Shown here: positions 60,433 through 64,000 of the stretch, in pieces | Layout: every line of letters starts with the position of its first letter | How positions within the stretch are numbered: position 1 is the stretch's first letter | Assembly (NCBI GenBank): GCA_965204915.1 | Contig: OZ242023.1 | Coordinates: forward strand, 1,364,001 to 1,428,000 | Direction of reading: 5' to 3' | Origin: HK1 sp965204915 | Lineage (GTDB): Bacteria; Pseudomonadota; Gammaproteobacteria; HK1 | DNA length: 64,000 nt | Translations under genes and position numbers: made by a program | Notes under the pieces: generated by a model | What the model was told of the DNA's origin: nothing | Seen by the model: only the letters and a program-made list of their open reading frames with translations | The model's database searches: none

Positions 60433-60638
60433 CTCAAGTTTCGGGATTCGCCGACCGAAATGGATTCCCGCTACCCGCTTTCGCGGGCACAAGCTTCGCG
60501 GGAATGACAGCCAGACGGCCAGCGCAAAAGTAACGTGTCTCGCTGAAATGACGTCATTCCCGCGAAGCTTGTGCCCGCGAAAGCGGGTAGCGGGAATCCA
60601 TCGCCTGATTCAAGGTATTTTGAATCCCGAAACTTGAG
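60433..60638. mobile_element. MITE-like palindromic element, copy 2 (206 bp)
   Basis: It has the same 17-base terminal inverted repeat as the copy at 51362-51538, here perfect, and the same internal spacer (AGACGGCCAGCG, AAAAGTAAC). The internal arms are longer, 60460-60508 and 60553-60601: 49 bases each and perfectly complementary. Both arms carry matching extra sequence relative to copy 1. TTAA follows the right end. Confidence 0.88.
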
Positions 60639-60786
60639 TTAACCCGTCCGGGCATCCGATCGCGGCGATCCAAGGGACCGTTCCGGGCGTGGCGGGAACC
60701 GCCGGCCACCGCCGCGCCGTTCTGGTCTTTTCGGAATCGAGCCACTACATTCGGCGCGCACCCTCCCACCCGAACCGGAGTCCGTC

Positions 60787-62469
60787 ATGGCAGGCTCGAT
60801 CAACCGCTTCAGCTCCCGCATCACCCAGCCCAAATCCCAGGGCGCGTCCCAGGCCCAGCTCTTCGCCACCGGGTTCACCGAGGCGGACCTCGACAAGGCG
60901 CAGATCGGGATCGCCAGCATCTGGTACGAGGGCAACAACTGCAACATGCACCTGCTCGACCTGGCCGCGAAGGTGAAGGAGGGGGTCGAGGCGGCCGGGG
61001 TGAAGGGGATGCGATTCAACACCGTGGGGGTGTCGGACGGCATGTCGATGGGCACCGAGGGCATGTCGTTCTCGCTCCAGTCGCGCGACCTCATCGCGGA
61101 CTCGATCGAGACGGTGACCCGCGGGCAGTGGTACGACGGCCTCGTCACCATCCCCGGATGCGACAAGAACATGCCCGGATGCCTGATGGCGATGGGCCGG
61201 ATCGACCGGCCGTCGATCATGGTCTACGGCGGCACCATCCGCGGCGGGCGCATGTCGAACGGGCAGGTGGTGGACATCGTCAACGCCTTCCAGAGCTACG
61301 GCCAGTTTCTCGCGGGCACGATCGACGAAGGCGAGCGGGCCGAGATCGTGCGCAACGCCTGCCCGGGGGCGGGGGCCTGCGGCGGCATGTACACCGCGAA
61401 CACCATGGCCACCGCCATCGAGGCGATGGGCATGTCCCTTCCCTACAGCTCCTCCACCCCCGCCACGGACCCCGCCAAGCTCGACGAATGCCGCCGGGCC
61501 GGCGCCGTGGTGCGGGCGCTGATGGAGAAGGACTTGAAGCCGCGCGACGTCATGACCCGCGCCGCGTTCGAGAACGCGATGGTGATGGTCATGGCGCTGG
61601 GCGGCTCCACCAACGCGGTGCTGCACCTCATCGCGATGGCGCGGTCGGTGGACGTGGAGCTCACCATCGACGACTTCCAGTCGGTGAGCGATCGGATCCC
61701 CTACGTCGCGGACCTGAAGCCCAGCGGCCAATACGTCATGGAGGACCTGCACCGGGCCGGCGGGGTGCCGGCGGTCATGAAGTACCTCCTCGCCGAGGGC
61801 CTGATCGACGGAAGCTGCCTGACCTGCACCGGCCGGACCATCGCCGAGAACCTGGAGGACGCGGCCCCGCTCGCCGAGGGCCAGCGCATCGTGGCCCCGC
61901 TCGCCGCCCCCATCAAGGAGAGCGGGCACATCCGCATTCTGCGAGGCAACCTCGCCCCCGGCGGGGCGGTGGCGAAGATCACCGGCAAGGAGGGGCTGCG
62001 CTTCGAGGGGCCGGCCAGGGTCTTCGATGCGGAGGAGGACATGCTGCGCGCCCTGGAGGAAGGGAAGATCGCCAAGGGCGACGTGATCGTCATCCGCTAC
62101 GAGGGGCCGAAGGGCGGGCCGGGGATGCCGGAGATGCTGACCCCGACCTCGGCGGTCATGGGGGCCGGGCTGGGCTCCGACGTCGCCCTGATCACGGACG
62201 GGCGCTTCTCCGGCGGGTCGCACGGCTTCATCATCGGGCACGTGGTGCCCGAGGCGCAGGAGGGCGGTCCCATCGGCCTGATCGAGTCCGGCGACGTCAT
62301 CACCATCGACGCGGAGGCGAACTCCATCCGGGTCGACGTCTCCGACGAGGAGATGGCGAGGCGCCGCGCGGCCTGGACCATGCCGCCGTACAAGGAGACC
62401 CGCGGCACCCTGTACAAGTACATCAAGAACGTATCCGACGCCTCACGCGGATGCGTGACCGACGAATAG
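60787..62469 (+). CDS. ilvD: Dihydroxy-acid dehydratase
   Basis: The 560-residue iron-sulfur enzyme acts in valine, leucine and isoleucine synthesis. Motifs: GVSDGMSMGTEGMSFSLQSR, TIPGCDKNMPGCLMAMGR with cluster cysteines, ACGGMYTANTMATAIEAMG, SCLTCTGRTIAENL and the C-terminal ITDGRFSGGSHGFIIGHVVP. It starts 148 bases after a MITE-like element. The ATG is followed by the family-typical ITQPKSQGASQAQLFATGF region. The length matches the shorter (about 560-residue) class. Confidence 0.96.
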   Translation: MAGSINRFSSRITQPKSQGASQAQLFATGFTEADLDKAQIGIASIWYEGNNCNMHLLDLAAKVKEGVEAAGVKGMRFNTVGVSDGMSMGTEGMSFSLQSRDLIADSIETVTRGQWYDGLVTIPGCDKNMPGCLMAMGRIDRPSIMVYGGTIRGGRMSNGQVVDIVNAFQSYGQFLAGTIDEGERAEIVRNACPGAGACGGMYTANTMATAIEAMGMSLPYSSSTPATDPAKLDECRRAGAVVRALMEKDLKPRDVMTRAAFENAMVMVMALGGSTNAVLHLIAMARSVDVELTIDDFQSVSDRIPYVADLKPSGQYVMEDLHRAGGVPAVMKYLLAEGLIDGSCLTCTGRTIAENLEDAAPLAEGQRIVAPLAAPIKESGHIRILRGNLAPGGAVAKITGKEGLRFEGPARVFDAEEDMLRALEEGKIAKGDVIVIRYEGPKGGPGMPEMLTPTSAVMGAGLGSDVALITDGRFSGGSHGFIIGHVVPEAQEGGPIGLIESGDVITIDAEANSIRVDVSDEEMARRRAAWTMPPYKETRGTLYKYIKNVSDASRGCVTDE

Positions 62470-63329
62470 GCGTGCGGGGCCGGGGGAGCGCACGGTCAGG
62501 ATCCGGCTCCTCGCACCGGCGACCTCGCGGCTGCACCGGCCTGCATGGAACAAGACGGTTCCTCGCCGGGGCGGGCCGGGGGCTCACGCTCGTCGCAGGC
62601 CTGCTCGTCGCCTGCTCCATTCGCGCCGAGGCGCCGCCGATCGAGTACCGGATCGCCGTCGAGCATCCCCACGACGAGACGGCGTTCACCCAGGGGCTCG
62701 TCTTCCACCGCGGCGCCCTGTACGAGAGCACGGGCCTGCGCGGGCGGTCGTCGCTGCGCAAGGTCGAGCCGGCCACCGGGCGGATGGTGCGCAAGCGGCG
62801 GCTGTCCGATCGGCTCTTCGCCGAGGGCCTCGCGCTCGTCGGCGACGAGCTCTACCAGCTCACGTGGACCGCGGGCCGGGCGTTCGTGCTGCGGGTGGAG
62901 GATTTCTCGCTCGTGCGCGAGTACCGCTACGCGGGGGAGGGCTGGGGCCTCGCCTGGGACGGCGAAAGGCTGGTGATGAGCGACGGCAGCGCGACCCTGC
63001 GGTTCCGCGACCCCGTGACGTTCCGCGTCGAACGCGAAGTCGAAGTGCGCGACGGCGCCCGCGCGATCGCCGCGCTCAACGAGCTCGAATTCGTCGAGGG
63101 CGCGGTGTACGCCAACGTCTGGCGCTCCGACCGGGTGGCGCGCATCGACCCGGCCGGCGGCGCCGTCACCGGATGGCTCGACCTCGCCCCGATCGCCGAG
63201 CGCGAACGCAACCGCGAACGCAAGACCGGCGAGCCCGGCGTCGCCAACGGCCTCGCCTGGGACGGCCGCCTGCTCTACGTGACGGGCAAGCTCTGGCGTG
63301 CGGTCTACGGGCTGGAGCTGCGCCGCTGA
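62451..63329 (+). CDS. Glutaminyl-peptide cyclotransferase (beta-propeller type)
   Basis: The 292-residue protein has an Arg-rich leader and a hydrophobic export signal (LTLVAGLLVACS), then the QC family pattern: HDETAFTQGLVFHRGALYES, LFAEGLALVGDELYQLTW, EGWGLAWDGERLVMSDGS, LNELEFVEGAVYANVW and GVANGLAWDGRLLYVTGKLW. Such enzymes convert N-terminal glutamine to pyroglutamate on exported peptides. The start at 62451 overlaps the ilvD end; a GTG at 62472 is an alternative. A palindromic 25-base repeat (62543-62567) falls in the leader. Confidence 0.85.
   Translation: MRDRRIGVRGRGSARSGSGSSHRRPRGCTGLHGTRRFLAGAGRGLTLVAGLLVACSIRAEAPPIEYRIAVEHPHDETAFTQGLVFHRGALYESTGLRGRSSLRKVEPATGRMVRKRRLSDRLFAEGLALVGDELYQLTWTAGRAFVLRVEDFSLVREYRYAGEGWGLAWDGERLVMSDGSATLRFRDPVTFRVEREVEVRDGARAIAALNELEFVEGAVYANVWRSDRVARIDPAGGAVTGWLDLAPIAERERNRERKTGEPGVANGLAWDGRLLYVTGKLWRAVYGLELRR
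62543..62567. repeat. 25-bp palindromic element, left copy
   Basis: This sequence (GGAAC, six-base loop, GTTCC at its core) recurs inverted at 63390-63414 with two mismatches, both in the loop. The two copies flank most of the glutaminyl cyclase gene. Confidence 0.75.
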
Positions 63330-63715
63330 GCGGCGACCGATAGCGCGGTCGCCGTCCAGCCGGTCCCCGCCCGGCCGGTCCCGTAGACAGGCGAGGAACA
63401 GTCTCGTTCCATGCAAGCGGGTGCTTCCGCGCCGGATTGCGGCTCCGGGCAGCGGGACGCAGGACCGGGTCGGAGATGATGCGCCCCCACTTGAACGTCG
63501 GATTGCGGCTCCGGGCAGCGGGACGCAGGGCCGAGGGTTGCAGCGTGTCCGGCGGTATCGTCTGGGTTGGGCGTATGCTTTTCGCAACGGGAAAATTCGG
63601 CATGGCGGCGGTCCAAGGGTCGAGGCCGCGCCGCTGACCGGATCTTCCCGCCCTGTCGCGCCGGGAGCGGGGGGATCGCACGACGAAGGGATCCCGGATC
63701 CATCAGGAGGCGCCG
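63330..63715. other. Repeat-bearing intergenic region after the glutaminyl cyclase gene
   Basis: No confident gene in 386 bases. It holds the right copy of the 25-bp palindromic element (63390-63414) and a 35-base direct repeat at 63433-63467 and 63499-63533 (one mismatch). The direct repeat begins CGGATTGCGGCTCCGGGCAG. Confidence 0.75.
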
Positions 63716-63907
63716 ATGCAGATCGAGCTCTGGGAAGCGATCCTCGCCGGGGTGCTGGTGCTCATCGTCCTGTTCTTCTTCGGGCCGGGCGCGAAGCGGG
63801 CGGTGGAGAAGGCGCCGCAAGCGGGCGCGGACGACTGGAAGGCGGCAATCGTGCCGATCCTGCTCGTGGCCGGATTCGTCGTGCTGATGATCCTGATGAT
63901 CCGCTGA
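63716..63907 (+). CDS. Small two-helix membrane protein, unknown
   Basis: The 63-residue protein has two hydrophobic helices, ILAGVLVLIVLFFFGPGAK and VPILLVAGFVVLMILMIR, separated by a short charged loop (RAVEKAPQAGADDWKAAI). AGGAGG lies five bases before the ATG, giving strong translational support despite the small size. It stands alone near the window edge. I do not recognise a family. Confidence 0.7.
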   Translation: MQIELWEAILAGVLVLIVLFFFGPGAKRAVEKAPQAGADDWKAAIVPILLVAGFVVLMILMIR

Positions 63908-64000
63908 ACCGGCCGCGTCGCGCGGCCTGCATGTCCGCTACGGCTTTTCAACGATTGCGTCACCCGCCTCATACGGTGGGCGCTCGCGGCGGATGGTGCG

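Noticed and set aside
60460..60601. Possible CRISPR repeat pair
   Set aside because: The repeats are inverted arms of one palindromic element with fixed spacer, not direct repeats with variable spacers.

Overview
The window is GC-rich and most likely comes from a gammaproteobacterium. The best evidence is the run gyrA-pheA-tyrA-aroA-cmk-rpsA-ihfB-lapB-pyrF, a characteristic gammaproteobacterial order, although serC and hisC, which often sit inside it, are absent here. Long-form purL, purB, msrPQ and acnA fit the same assignment. I saw no rRNA, tRNA or CRISPR array.

Layout. 1-824: a truncated VapBC remnant and an M15-like protein. 1052-10735: a MocR regulator diverges from a TRAP uptake system whose genes (dctP ... 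dctM-dctQ) are separated by an ABC-2 exporter / GldG / DUF4340 cassette. 10927-13513: msrPQ, an IS1380-type transposase remnant and an orphan NHLP-type RiPP precursor. 13629-24341: housekeeping genes (purL, purB, acnA) with small genes between them; PurL and AcnA carry low-complexity insertions. 24342-31606: an accessory island with an AAA/DUF4143 ATPase, HigBA, two decayed defence-type genes, a sharply AT-rich three-gene cassette (Mrr-like nuclease, soluble histidine kinase, stand-alone receiver) and an ATPase gene broken by a tandem duplication of its P-loop. 31844-45745: mtnA and the conserved gyrA-to-pyrF block, then convergent argA. 45872-53817: an amine or amino-acid utilisation region with an XRE-cupin regulator, an amidase, a polar amino-acid ABC transporter, a PuuA-like glutamine synthetase and a PuuD-like hydrolase. 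53977-60378: a DUF1501 protein and a very large exported protein with two c-type haem motifs; its signal peptide is out of frame with the rest at a 12-C tract. 60787-63907: ilvD, a glutaminyl cyclase and a small membrane protein.

How the parts may work together. The MocR and XRE-cupin regulators each face a transporter promoter region holding repeated sequence that could be their operators. The AT-rich cassette looks like a phosphorelay joined to a nuclease and is the best candidate for an undescribed (defence-like) system. The genome is rich in small repeats: a palindromic MITE-like family (two copies), a 68-bp dispersed repeat (two copies), a 144-bp duplication of the msrQ end, and short tandem repeats with 15- or 21-bp periods inside and between genes.
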